This document shows positions 16,822 to 23,859 of a DNA stretch of 64,000 nt, piece after piece. The DNA lies in NCBI RefSeq assembly GCF_000244975.1, contig NZ_CM001440.1, forward strand, positions 1,477,538 through 1,541,537, given 5' to 3'. A program made the translations under genes and the position numbers. The notes beneath the pieces were generated by a model. That model was not told where the DNA came from. It saw nothing but the letters and a program-made list of their open reading frames with translations, and did not search any database. Each line of letters starts with the position of its first letter. The stretch's first letter is position 1. The DNA comes from Saccharomonospora cyanea NA-134 (GTDB taxonomy: Bacteria; Actinomycetota; Actinomycetes; Mycobacteriales; Pseudonocardiaceae).

Positions 16822-17480
16822 CCTCGCTCCATGCGCCACCATTGGTTGACCAGACCAGACGCACGGGGCATCGACACCAGACAGCCGAACGGCTGCCCCT
16901 CGGTGACCGCCGCAAGGTCACCGAAGACTGTGAGAAGCCACCCGACGGCCGGCCAGATAGCCGCCGGGTGGCTGACTTCCCCGCAACAGGAAGGAGCGCT
17001 CAGGCGGGCGGAAGGAAGCCCGCTAGGCGCTCTGAACCGGCCGGGAGTTAGGCGGCCGGTTGACTTTGGGTTGACTCCGGACCTGCCCGGCTTCGGGCCG
17101 GGCTGGTCCTCGTCTACCTCGGTTAGCTCAGGAAGCCTCAGCCGAACTACCGTCCGTCCTCGGCTAGTTAACTAAGTCTGCTGAAGGTGTTGACCTTGGT
17201 TAGCTCCGCTCAGGGAGAGGACAACGAAGGGACACTTGCCCCCCCCTACCCCCCATAGATGATCAGGGGTAAGGGGGCTGTGCCCTTCGTTGTCCCGGCC
17301 GTCAAGGCGGAGGTGTCCGACGGGCTCGCGTTAGTCGCCATGCGAGTTGCCCCCGGCCGGGTTGGTAGCCCGGCCGCGCCAGTGACCACCCGGCCAAAGG
17401 TGGTTTAGCTCCAAGAGGAGAGGTTTTACCCCCTCCTCTCACCATACTGAGAAAAGCTTCACTCGTGTCCTGACCAGCGG
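16822..17480. other. Structured non-coding region of the element
   Basis: About 660 bp with no credible gene but at least five inverted repeats: 16936-16973 (14-bp arms, one G-U), 17035-17061 (AACCGGCC/GGCCGGTT), 17219-17295 (very long), 17354-17376 (CGGCCGGG/CCCGGCCG) and 17414-17439 (AGAGGAG/CTCCTCT). Homopolymer C and G runs occur near 17239-17277. Candidates are a replication or packaging site or a non-coding RNA. Confidence 0.6.
17219..17295. repeat. Large composite stem-loop
   Basis: Outer arms GGACAACGAAGGG (17219-17231) and CCCTTCGTTGTCC (17283-17295) are perfectly complementary over 13 bp. Inside, CAC/GTG, GCCCCC/GGGGGC and TACCCC/GGGGTA pair with small bulges up to a loop around ATAGATGATCA. 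In total roughly 28 pairs in 77 bases. Confidence 0.75.
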
Positions 17481-17505
17481 GGACCGGGGCCGTGAGCCCC
17501 GGTCC
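17481..17505 (-). terminator. Terminator after Cys-rich gene
   Basis: GGACCGGGGC-CGTGA-GCCCCGGTCC, perfect 10-bp arms, 9 bp downstream of the stop at 17515. Confidence 0.8.
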
Positions 17506-17514
17506 GTCGCAGAC

Positions 17515-18225
17515 TCAAGCCAACGGGGCGAACACTTCGAGATCGGGCGGAGGCTGGCAACCATGCACCAGCACTCGGGGCCGCCGGGCTGGCTGAGCGG
17601 GCATCGGCTCCAGCAGTCCGATAACCGGGATGGTTTGCCCGCTGTCGTTCAGAGCGCCCGTATCCCCGCAGAAGATGCCCTGACCGAGCCCGGCCCGCGA
17701 GAGCCAATCTGAGGCGGCTTTCCGGGTGTCCTCGTCGCGAACCAGGCGGAGCGGGTGCAGCCAAGATTTGGCCTGGTCGTCCCGCTCTTCATTGTCAGCG
17801 AAAGCGGGGATGTCTACCCCGGTGTCCTGGACCATCTCCAGCCGGTGGGCCACGCTGACCATCTCGGAGCCGTCCCGGTTGACGGCCGGCCTCCTTGTCA
17901 TCCCGTCTGCCAAGCTGCCGCGGGTACGGAGGCCGTCGTAGCTACAGCACACCCGACAGCCGTAACGCACCTTGACCGGCTCGCCCTTCCGTCGGGCGGG
18001 CACCCAACAGGACGGCTCGCAAAGCCGCTGAGTTGGCCTCTCCCGGTTCGGCAACTTCCACGGGTATTCGGTGTCCTCCCGCCCTCTCCGGGCTCTCTGC
18101 TGACGATTCCGGGCCTCTTTCCAGCATGGGGACGGCTTCGGGTGGACTCGGGGCGGCTTGCGGCTGGTGTACTCGATTTCCAGCCCGCAAATGTCGCATT
18201 CAGTGGTTTTGGTGACGACCGGCAT
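17515..18225 (-). CDS. Cys-rich element protein of unknown function
   Basis: 236 residues. The N terminus has a CxxC zinc pair (CDICGLEIEY) with further cysteines in CEPSCW and GCRVCCSYDG, so probably two zinc sites in the first 100 residues. The second half is acidic, with no motif recognised. Start ATG has AAGGAG before it. It overlaps the upstream 63-residue zinc protein by 26 bp. It may be an accessory gene of the element; no toxin or defence family could be assigned. Confidence 0.7.
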   Translation of the reverse strand: MPVVTKTTECDICGLEIEYTSRKPPRVHPKPSPCWKEARNRQQRARRGREDTEYPWKLPNRERPTQRLCEPSCWVPARRKGEPVKVRYGCRVCCSYDGLRTRGSLADGMTRRPAVNRDGSEMVSVAHRLEMVQDTGVDIPAFADNEERDDQAKSWLHPLRLVRDEDTRKAASDWLSRAGLGQGIFCGDTGALNDSGQTIPVIGLLEPMPAQPARRPRVLVHGCQPPPDLEVFAPLA

Positions 18226-18391
18226 TCTTACTCTCCTTACGGATACTGCGCTTCAGGTTTCTCGTGCGGTTGGCGAACTGAGACCGGCAGGCGTAACACA
18301 CCCACCGGCCATTCCCTTTGAACTCTCTGTGCTCCGGGCCGTGCCCCCTCGGGCACGGCTGTGAGCGTTCTTCGTCGTCGGCTATCGACAT
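18200..18391 (-). CDS. Small zinc-ribbon protein
   Basis: 63 residues. CPRGH (Cys and His) and CYACRSQF (CxxC) form a likely zinc ribbon, flanked by basic C-terminal residues (RTRNLKRSIRKESKN). ATG preceded by GGGAGGA. Its end overlaps the start of the 236-residue Cys-rich gene, so they are co-translated. Comparable short HNH-fragment or ribbon proteins are frequent in actinophages; the role is unknown. Confidence 0.7.
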   Translation of the reverse strand: MSIADDEERSQPCPRGHGPEHREFKGNGRWVCYACRSQFANRTRNLKRSIRKESKNAGRHQNH

Positions 18392-18450
18392 ACGTCCTCC
18401 CTCTCGTCTACGGCCAACTCGGGGCCGGGAATCGGGTAACCTGGCCAGCG

Positions 18451-18479
18451 GGCCGGGGACGGTAGGGACGTCCCCGGCC
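18451..18479 (-). terminator. Terminator after small coupled gene pair
   Basis: GGCCGGGGAC and GTCCCCGGCC, 10-bp perfect arms around a 9-base loop; the inner G/C next to the arms can add an eleventh pair. It starts immediately after the 44-residue gene. Confidence 0.8.
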
Positions 18480-18481
18480 TC

Positions 18482-18616
18482 TCACTTTCGCTGAGCCAGC
18501 ACGACTCCGGCTAGCAACATGGCTCCGTCGATCGCTACGGGTGCGAGGGCCGCGGCCACATCGTCCACGATCTCCGACCGCGGCCGGTCCCGGTCGTTTA
18601 CCAGGGCCAGCGTCAC
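18482..18616 (-). CDS. 44-residue coupled small protein
   Basis: Starts at a GTG that overlaps the stop of the 71-residue gene (GTGA) and ends at the terminator. Reads MTLALVNDRDRPRSE, then a helix DDVAAALAPVAIDGAMLLAG and a basic end. The C-terminal half is hydrophobic enough for a single amphipathic or membrane helix. Too short for family assignment; supported by the overlap, GGGGAGG before the start and the hairpin directly after it. Confidence 0.55.
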   Translation of the reverse strand: MTLALVNDRDRPRSEIVDDVAAALAPVAIDGAMLLAGVVLAQRK

Positions 18617-18828
18617 GCGGCCTCCCCTTCGGCACGGTCCTCGGTGGCCTGGGTGACCAGCATCAGCAAGTCCACCTGGTCTAGGACGCCCTCGGACGCT
18701 CGGCCGGCAGCAGTCATGAGGTTGTCTGAGAGCGCCAGCATGGCGGCCGGTGGCATGGTCGCCCCGGCTGCCTCGTGAATCCGGTGGGCGAGCTTGTAGA
18801 CCTCACGCACGTAGTCTTCGAATTCCAT
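18613..18828 (-). CDS. 71-residue helical element protein
   Basis: MEFEDYVREVYKLAHRIHEA followed by two further helices (MLALSDNLMTAAGRA and QVDLLMLVTQAT), acidic, no Cys. GGAGGTGCAGAA precedes the ATG. This is the first gene read inward from the right end of the element and is translationally coupled to the 44-residue gene. All-helical acidic composition would suit an anti-repressor, an HTH-inhibiting partner or a nucleoid-type protein; no family is recognised. Confidence 0.65.
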   Translation of the reverse strand: MEFEDYVREVYKLAHRIHEAAGATMPPAAMLALSDNLMTAAGRASEGVLDQVDLLMLVTQATEDRAEGEAA

Positions 18829-18850
18829 TTCTGCACCTCCGTTGCCAGGA

Positions 18851-18873
18851 CCGGACCGTGGTGAACGGTCCGG
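18851..18873. terminator. Hairpin near the right end of the element
   Basis: CCGGACCG-TGGTGAA-CGGTCCGG: 8-bp perfect arms, located between attR and the first inward gene. It could insulate the element from ABC-operon transcription. Confidence 0.6.
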
Positions 18874-18982
18874 CCGGTCCTCTATCGGAGGCGATCCCGT
18901 CGCACTTCCGCCGTAGCTGTGTGTCCGCTGGTCGCCTGGTCCCGGTCTCCCGGTAACCCGTTCGCCTCACGACGATCGTTGT

Positions 18983-18993
18983 TACATGGACGA
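18983..18993 (+). repeat. Attachment core, right (attR)
   Basis: TACATGGACGA, identical to 8952-8962. Its right flank continues the ABC ATPase frame. Its left flank (GATCGTTGT) is element DNA. Confidence 0.92.
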
Positions 18994-19327
18994 GGCGGAG
19001 CAGCTCTGCGACCGGCTCGTCGTCATGGACGGCGGGAGGATCGTCGCGGAGGGATCGCCCGCGGAGCTCATCGACCGCTACTCGACGCGGGAGGTGCTGG
19101 AGCTGCGGTTGCCGCCCGGCGAGCAGGACGAGGCGGTGGCCGCGGCGTCGGATCTCGGCCGGCGCACCGAGGTGTTGCCCGACCGCATCCTCGTCTACGT
19201 CGATTCGGGGGAGTCGGCCTTGGAGCGCGTTCACGCCCGAGGTGTGCGCCCGGTGTCGAGCCTCGTGCGCCGCAGCACGCTCGAGGACGTGTTCCTGCGT
19301 CTCACCGGCAGGAGTCTGATCGAATGA
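18983..19327 (+). pseudogene. ABC transporter ATPase, displaced C-terminal part
   Basis: Continues the frame broken at 8962: YMDEAEQLCDRLVVMDGGRI, then the post-ATPase region SPAELIDRYS and a C-terminal domain ending LEDVFLRLTGRSLIE, typical of DrrA/CcmA-like exporter ATPases. It overlaps the first permease by ATGA. An in-frame ATG at 18986 could give a 113-residue fragment but has no ribosome-binding site. Excision of the element would rejoin it exactly to 8340-8962 and give a protein of about 322 residues. Confidence 0.9.
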
Positions 19328-20151
19328 CCACGACGGAAAGGGCTTTCGGCTCCACCAGATCCGAGGTGCGGGTCGTGGGTGCGTGGCGGGGCGCCTGGCT
19401 GCGTGTCGAGGGGTACTGGACGTGGTACCGGCGGTACTGGAAGTCCAATCTGTACTCGTCGGGCCTGCAGCCGCTGCTGTTCCTGCTCGCGATGGGCGTG
19501 GGCTTCGGTTCGCAGGTCGAACCCGGCGTGCTCACCGGTGGGTTCTCGTACGTTCAGTACGTCGCGCCCACGTTGCTGGTCGCCGGCTCCGTGCAGTTCG
19601 CGGTCGGCGAGTCGAGCTGGCCCGTGCTGTCCGGTTTCAAGTGGCATAAGGACTACCTGGCGATCACCTCGACGCCCGTCACGCCGGGGCAGGTCCTGGG
19701 TGGACACCTCCTCTGGGTCGGGCTCCGCATCGTGCTCGCCGCGGTCGTGTACGTGGTGGTGGCGTCCTTCTTCGGCGCCTGGACCGGCCCGGGCGTGGTG
19801 GGCGCGGCGGTGGTGGGCGTCGCGACCGGTCTGGCCTGTGCCGCTCCGGTGACCGCGTTCGCCGCCACGACCTATGACGAGGGAAGTCGGTTCTCGGCGC
19901 TGTTCCGGTTCGTGCTGATGCCCATGGTGCTGTTCGCCGGCACGTTCTTCCCCGTGTCGGAGATTCCGCTCGCGCTGCGCTGGCTGGCCTGGATCTCACC
20001 GCTGTGGCACGGCAACGAGCTCGCCCGTGGCGTCACCCTGGGTGGTCTCGAACTTCTCCCTGCGCTGGGACACGCGGCGGTGCTCGTGGTGCTGTTCGCC
20101 GTCGGGGGACTCGCCGCCCGGCACTTCTTCTACCGCAGGTTGGTGGTGTAG
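19324..20151 (+). CDS. ABC-2 type transporter permease 1
   Basis: 275 residues, six hydrophobic segments in the ABC-2 pattern. The N-terminal cytosolic helix is WYRRYWKSNLYSSGLQPLL. The conserved late region reads MPMVLFAGTFFPVSEIP, then LAWISPLWHGNELARG, the NodJ/DrrB-like signature. ATGA overlap with the ATPase and 3 bp to the second permease, so one operon. Exports of this class include lipooligosaccharides, antibiotics and polyketides; the cargo here is unknown. Confidence 0.9.
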   Translation: MTTTERAFGSTRSEVRVVGAWRGAWLRVEGYWTWYRRYWKSNLYSSGLQPLLFLLAMGVGFGSQVEPGVLTGGFSYVQYVAPTLLVAGSVQFAVGESSWPVLSGFKWHKDYLAITSTPVTPGQVLGGHLLWVGLRIVLAAVVYVVVASFFGAWTGPGVVGAAVVGVATGLACAAPVTAFAATTYDEGSRFSALFRFVLMPMVLFAGTFFPVSEIPLALRWLAWISPLWHGNELARGVTLGGLELLPALGHAAVLVVLFAVGGLAARHFFYRRLVV

Positions 20152-20154
20152 GCG

Positions 20155-21006
20155 ATGGTCGTCACCGGCAGTGCGACGCCCGCGTCCCGGTCCGGCTCAC
20201 GCAGAACCGGCGGGCTCTTGCTGCGCATCCTTCCGCCGTCGCTCTACGTCGGTCGGGCCAGTGCGCTCATCGAGCGCTCGGCGATGGTGTACTCGCGGGC
20301 GTGGCTCGTGTTCGTCTCGGGCGTCTTCGAGCCGCTGTTCTACCTGCTCGCGTTCCAGGTCGGCTTCGGCAGGCTCGTGCCCGAGGTGACCGGCCCGGGC
20401 GGGCAGGTGATGGACTACGTGGCGTTCGTCGCCCCGGCCCTGCTGGCGGCGTCGGCGATGAACGGCGCGATGTTCGACGCGACGTTCGGGGTGTTCTTCA
20501 AGTTCCGTTACGACAGGACCTACGAGGCCGTGCTCAGCACGCCGATGGGGCCGTTCGACATCGCTCTCGGCGAGATCGGCTGGGCGGTGCTGCGCGGTGC
20601 CCTCTACGCGGTGTCGTTCTTCGGGGTGATGGGCGCGATGGGTCTGATCACCACGCCGTGGGCGGTGCTGGTGATCCCGGTGGCGGTCCTCGTGTCGTTC
20701 GCGTTCGCCGCCGTGGGGATGGTCTGCGCGACGTTGCTGCGCACCACCTCGCAGTTCGACTACATCCAGCTCGCCGTGATGCCGCTGTTCTTCTTCTCGA
20801 CGACGTTCTACCCGCTGTCGGTCTACCCGGAACCGATCCAGGTGCTCGTGCAGTGCCTGCCGCTCTACCACGGTGTGGAGCTGTCCCGTGGGTTCGCCGC
20901 CGGTGTGCTCGACTGGTCGATGGTGGGGCACGTGGCGTATCTCGTCGTGCTCGCCGCTCTGGGGGTGTACGGCGTGTCCCGCCGACTGCACACGCTGTTG
21001 CGGTGA
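20155..21006 (+). CDS. ABC-2 type transporter permease 2
   Basis: 283 residues, again six segments. AFQVGFGRLVPEV, a KFRYDRTYEAVLSTPMGPFD coupling helix, and a late MPLFFFSTTFYPLSVYPEPI plus LPLYHGVELSRG that closely parallels the first permease, so the two are homologous halves of a heterodimeric channel. ATG 20155 follows the first permease by 3 bp. With the ATPase split by the element, the exporter is probably incomplete unless the element excises or another ATPase substitutes. Confidence 0.9.
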   Translation: MVVTGSATPASRSGSRRTGGLLLRILPPSLYVGRASALIERSAMVYSRAWLVFVSGVFEPLFYLLAFQVGFGRLVPEVTGPGGQVMDYVAFVAPALLAASAMNGAMFDATFGVFFKFRYDRTYEAVLSTPMGPFDIALGEIGWAVLRGALYAVSFFGVMGAMGLITTPWAVLVIPVAVLVSFAFAAVGMVCATLLRTTSQFDYIQLAVMPLFFFSTTFYPLSVYPEPIQVLVQCLPLYHGVELSRGFAAGVLDWSMVGHVAYLVVLAALGVYGVSRRLHTLLR

Positions 21007-21036
21007 CGTCCGAGCGGCGCGGCGTACACTCCGCCG

Positions 21037-21282
21037 GTGCCCAGCTCGGTGATCGTTGTCGTTGCCCTCGGTGTGCTGGTCGTGGGAGGGATCGTGCTCG
21101 TCGTGAAGCTCGACTCCTGGCGGCCGTCGGAGAAGTTCCGTCGACGGCACCCACGGTTGTTCCCACCCGGCAGTTGTCCTCACTGTGGGAGTCGTCGGTC
21201 GACGATCGTGGTGTCCGACAACCGGCTGAACGGCATGCGTGAGTGCAGAGTGTGTCGGTTCGTGTGGGATCCCGACCGCTGA
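21037..21282 (+). CDS. Small membrane-anchored zinc-ribbon protein
   Basis: 81 residues. One N-terminal transmembrane helix (SSVIVVVALGVLVVGGIVLV), then a basic linker and a CPHC...CRVC ribbon. A TACACT box at 21025-21030 lies 6 bp before the GTG, so the transcript is likely leaderless. Function unknown; proteins of this layout occur singly in many actinobacteria. Confidence 0.75.
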   Translation: MPSSVIVVVALGVLVVGGIVLVVKLDSWRPSEKFRRRHPRLFPPGSCPHCGSRRSTIVVSDNRLNGMRECRVCRFVWDPDR

Positions 21283-21475
21283 GCGGGTGAGTTCGCGCCC
21301 GCCCTCAGTCACCGAGCGGTGCTGGAGGCCGCGGTGGGAGGGGCAGGAGTGTGCCTGTCGTCGACCAAGCCCGAGGGGCGACACGGACGCCTGACCCCGC
21401 GCCCGGAGCGGTTGAGCCGCCACGTCGGCGGGAAGACCACCGCCAGGTTCAGTGTGAGTGGGAACGGAGCACGAC

Positions 21476-21952
21476 GTGGGCAGGAAACGGGGCTTGTTTG
21501 CGAGCCGGTCGACCGGGGCGCGCACCGTGATGTGGCCGAGGCCGTCGCACCTGCCGGTGCGGCTCACCACCGGTGCCTTCATCTTCAACTCGGGCTATTC
21601 CAAGCGGGGCGCGGACGAAGCGACGGCGGGACAGCTGCACGGTTTCGCTTCCGGCACGTATCCGCAGCTCAAGAAGGTGCCACCGAGCAAGTTCGTGCGA
21701 CTGCTGTCGATGGGGGAGATGGCACTGGGGGCGGCGCTCATGGTGCCGGTGGTCCCGTCGGTCGTCGCCGGAGCCAGCCTCGCGGTGTTCTCGGCGGGAC
21801 TGGTCGGCATGTACTTCAAAACCCCCGGTATGCGTATGGAGAAGAGCCTGCGCCCCACCCAGGAGGGACTGTCACTGGCCAAGGACGTGTGGATGCTCGG
21901 CATCGGCGCGTCCCTGGTGCTGGACGACATCCTGGAACGCCGCCGCGCGTGA
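21476..21952 (+). CDS. DoxX-like membrane protein
   Basis: 158 residues from GTG 21476, chosen because GGAG lies 8 bp before it (an in-frame GTG 18 bp upstream is possible). Four hydrophobic segments, with TGAFIFNSGYSK near the start, FVRLLSMGEMALGAALMVP in the middle and DVWMLGIGASLVLDD at the end. The overall pattern fits DoxX-family proteins of unknown role. The upstream 190 bp hold no gene. Confidence 0.7.
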   Translation: MGRKRGLFASRSTGARTVMWPRPSHLPVRLTTGAFIFNSGYSKRGADEATAGQLHGFASGTYPQLKKVPPSKFVRLLSMGEMALGAALMVPVVPSVVAGASLAVFSAGLVGMYFKTPGMRMEKSLRPTQEGLSLAKDVWMLGIGASLVLDDILERRRA

Positions 21953-21985
21953 GGCCGCCTGAGGCAGGTCCGGGACTGTGGGATC

Positions 21986-23392
21986 TCACCGGGGTGAGCC
22001 CGCCCTCGCCAGGGCGGTCAGGGCGGCCAGGGCATCGACGCGGCCGTGACCGTAGAAGCCGTTGTAGCCGGTGTAGCCCTCGCAGTACGCGTTCTGGGTT
22101 CCGTTGCCGGTGAGGTCGTAGTCGTCGGGGCAGGGCACCGCGGTGGCCGTGGCGGTGAGCCTTTCGCCCAGCTCGTCCGGCGTCACACCGGGATGGTCGG
22201 AAGCCACGAGCGCCGCGACGCCCGCGACGTGGGGAGCCGCCATCGACGTGCCGCAGAGCGTGCCGTAGCCGCCGGGGACAGTGGACAGCACACACTGGCC
22301 CGCCTCGCCGCCGGGGGCGGTCAGGTCGATCACCCCGAGGCCGTAGGCGCTGTACCCGGCCTTGCGGCCGGACCGGGTGGACGCCGACACGGACACCGCC
22401 TCCCGCAGGCCCGCTGGGAGGGCCTCACAGGCGTGCGGGCCCGATCGGGCGTTCCTGGCCGGGTGAGACGGGGTCAGCTCGGTGGCCTTGTTGGACGCGG
22501 CCACGACGGTGAGCGTGCCTTCTTCGTGCGCGTGGTGAAGAGCCCGGCTCAGTGCCTCGCGCACGACTCCGTGCCCCGGTCCCCGCGCGCACGCCGCCGA
22601 CCACGGTGCGACGAGGAAACTGCCGTTGACCACGGCGAAGTCGTGCTCCGCCGCCCACATCAGTCCGCAGACGGCGGCCTCGGGACTCACCTGGCCGTCG
22701 TCGTCGATCACCCGTACCGACGCCACCCGCGCGCCGGGTGCGATTCCCGTCACACCGCGTTCGTCGTCGGCGGCGGCGAGGATTCCCGCGACGTGCGTGC
22801 CGTGGGCGGAGTTCGTGGGCTGCCAGGCCTCCGGGGCACGGTCGGGCGTCCCTGAAAGGCAGCCCACCGACAGCTTCCGGTCGACGGCATGTCGCAGGTC
22901 CGGGTGAGTGGGGTCGACACCGGAGTCGAGCACGCCGATCACGACGTCGTCGGTGCCCCGCTGCCGGGAGTGTGCCTCCTCGGCGCGAACGGCCCGCAGG
23001 TTCCACTGCCGGCCGGTGAGGTCCGCGGAGCCGTCGAGGTCGGGGTGCGGCCGCGACGTGGTGGCGCTCGTCTCGGCGTCGTCACCGGCCTGTCCGGCGC
23101 TGAAGGCGCGGTGTGGACCCAGCCGGTCGGCGAAACGGTCGTCGGCCGAGGTGGCCACTCCGACCGCGATCTCGGGATGGTAGGTCTCGAGCTCGCCGCA
23201 CGCGGTGTCCACCAGGGTGGTCGCGTCGGCGTCCGAGGTCCGACGCTCGAACACCACGAGATACCGCAGTGCGGGCCCCTCGGGGGCGCACTCCTCGGTC
23301 GCCGCTGGTGTGGCGTCGGCTTCGACCGGGCCGCTGCCGAGCACGAGCGCGGCGGTGAGCAGGGCCGCCCCTCCGGTTCTGCGCACTCCCAC
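21986..23392 (-). CDS. Secreted subtilisin-family (S8) serine protease
   Basis: 468 residues. Signal peptide AALLTAALVLGSG, propeptide to about residue 125, and the catalytic triad in VIGVLDSGVDPTHPD (Asp), NSAHGTHVAGI (His) and GTSMAAPHVAG (Ser); oxyanion Asn in VVAASNKA. There is no C-terminal membrane helix, unlike ESX mycosins, so it should be released. Six or more Cys suggest disulfides. The end (NAYCEGYTGYNGFYGHGRVD) resembles streptomycete S8 proteases. Convergent with the DoxX-like gene. Confidence 0.93.
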   Translation of the reverse strand: MGVRRTGGAALLTAALVLGSGPVEADATPAATEECAPEGPALRYLVVFERRTSDADATTLVDTACGELETYHPEIAVGVATSADDRFADRLGPHRAFSAGQAGDDAETSATTSRPHPDLDGSADLTGRQWNLRAVRAEEAHSRQRGTDDVVIGVLDSGVDPTHPDLRHAVDRKLSVGCLSGTPDRAPEAWQPTNSAHGTHVAGILAAADDERGVTGIAPGARVASVRVIDDDGQVSPEAAVCGLMWAAEHDFAVVNGSFLVAPWSAACARGPGHGVVREALSRALHHAHEEGTLTVVAASNKATELTPSHPARNARSGPHACEALPAGLREAVSVSASTRSGRKAGYSAYGLGVIDLTAPGGEAGQCVLSTVPGGYGTLCGTSMAAPHVAGVAALVASDHPGVTPDELGERLTATATAVPCPDDYDLTGNGTQNAYCEGYTGYNGFYGHGRVDALAALTALARAGSPR

Positions 23393-23859
23393 CTCCGGCG
23401 TGTCCTCGCGTGTCCCTGTCAGCGCACGGTAACGAGCAGGTCAGAGGCCGACAACCGGAACGCGTGAGCCTGCCCCGACGGCATCGTTGCCGAACGCGAA
23501 CGATGGCGCCGGGGTCGTATGGGATACTGGGTGTCGGTTGCCGGGTTGGCGCCGTCGCCGACGAGGTGGCGGACAGCTTCGGGCGACCCGGCGATGAGCT
23601 GGGAGAACCGCGCGTTGGTCGCCGCCACGCACATCCTGTGTCGGGCGGCTCGACGACGTGGCGACGCTTTGCGGGGCGTTCGAGGTCGACCGGTTCGTCG
23701 CCGCGGGACCCGTCATCGGGGTCGTGCCGGTGTGGCCGGCCCTCCGGTGGCATGACAGGCAAGGATTTCCGTCACGGTGACCCCACCAGGGCGGTATACA
23801 ACAGAGATACGGCCCCTGCGCGGCCGCGTGATGAACGCGCCCGGGGGCGGAGGAGATGT
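23393..23859. other. Region upstream of RNase E
   Basis: 467 bp without a clear gene. A short frame around 23640-23760 reads protein-like (GAFEVDRFVAAGPVIGVVPV) but in a different frame from the equally plausible SWENRALVAATHILC just before it, so a decayed gene with a frameshift is possible. The remainder may be rne leader; 23780-23859 is the likely promoter and 5' UTR, ending GGAGGAGATGT before the start. Confidence 0.4.

Noticed and set aside
16738-17175. 145-codon plus-strand frame in the hairpin region
   Set aside because: No motif, opposite to a supported gene at its start, and the sequence is dominated by inverted repeats.
9014-18828. A phage-defence or toxin-antitoxin system inside the element
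   Set aside because: The Cys-rich 236- and 63-residue genes are candidates by position only; no defence domain (nuclease, reverse transcriptase, ATPase, HEPN) could be identified.
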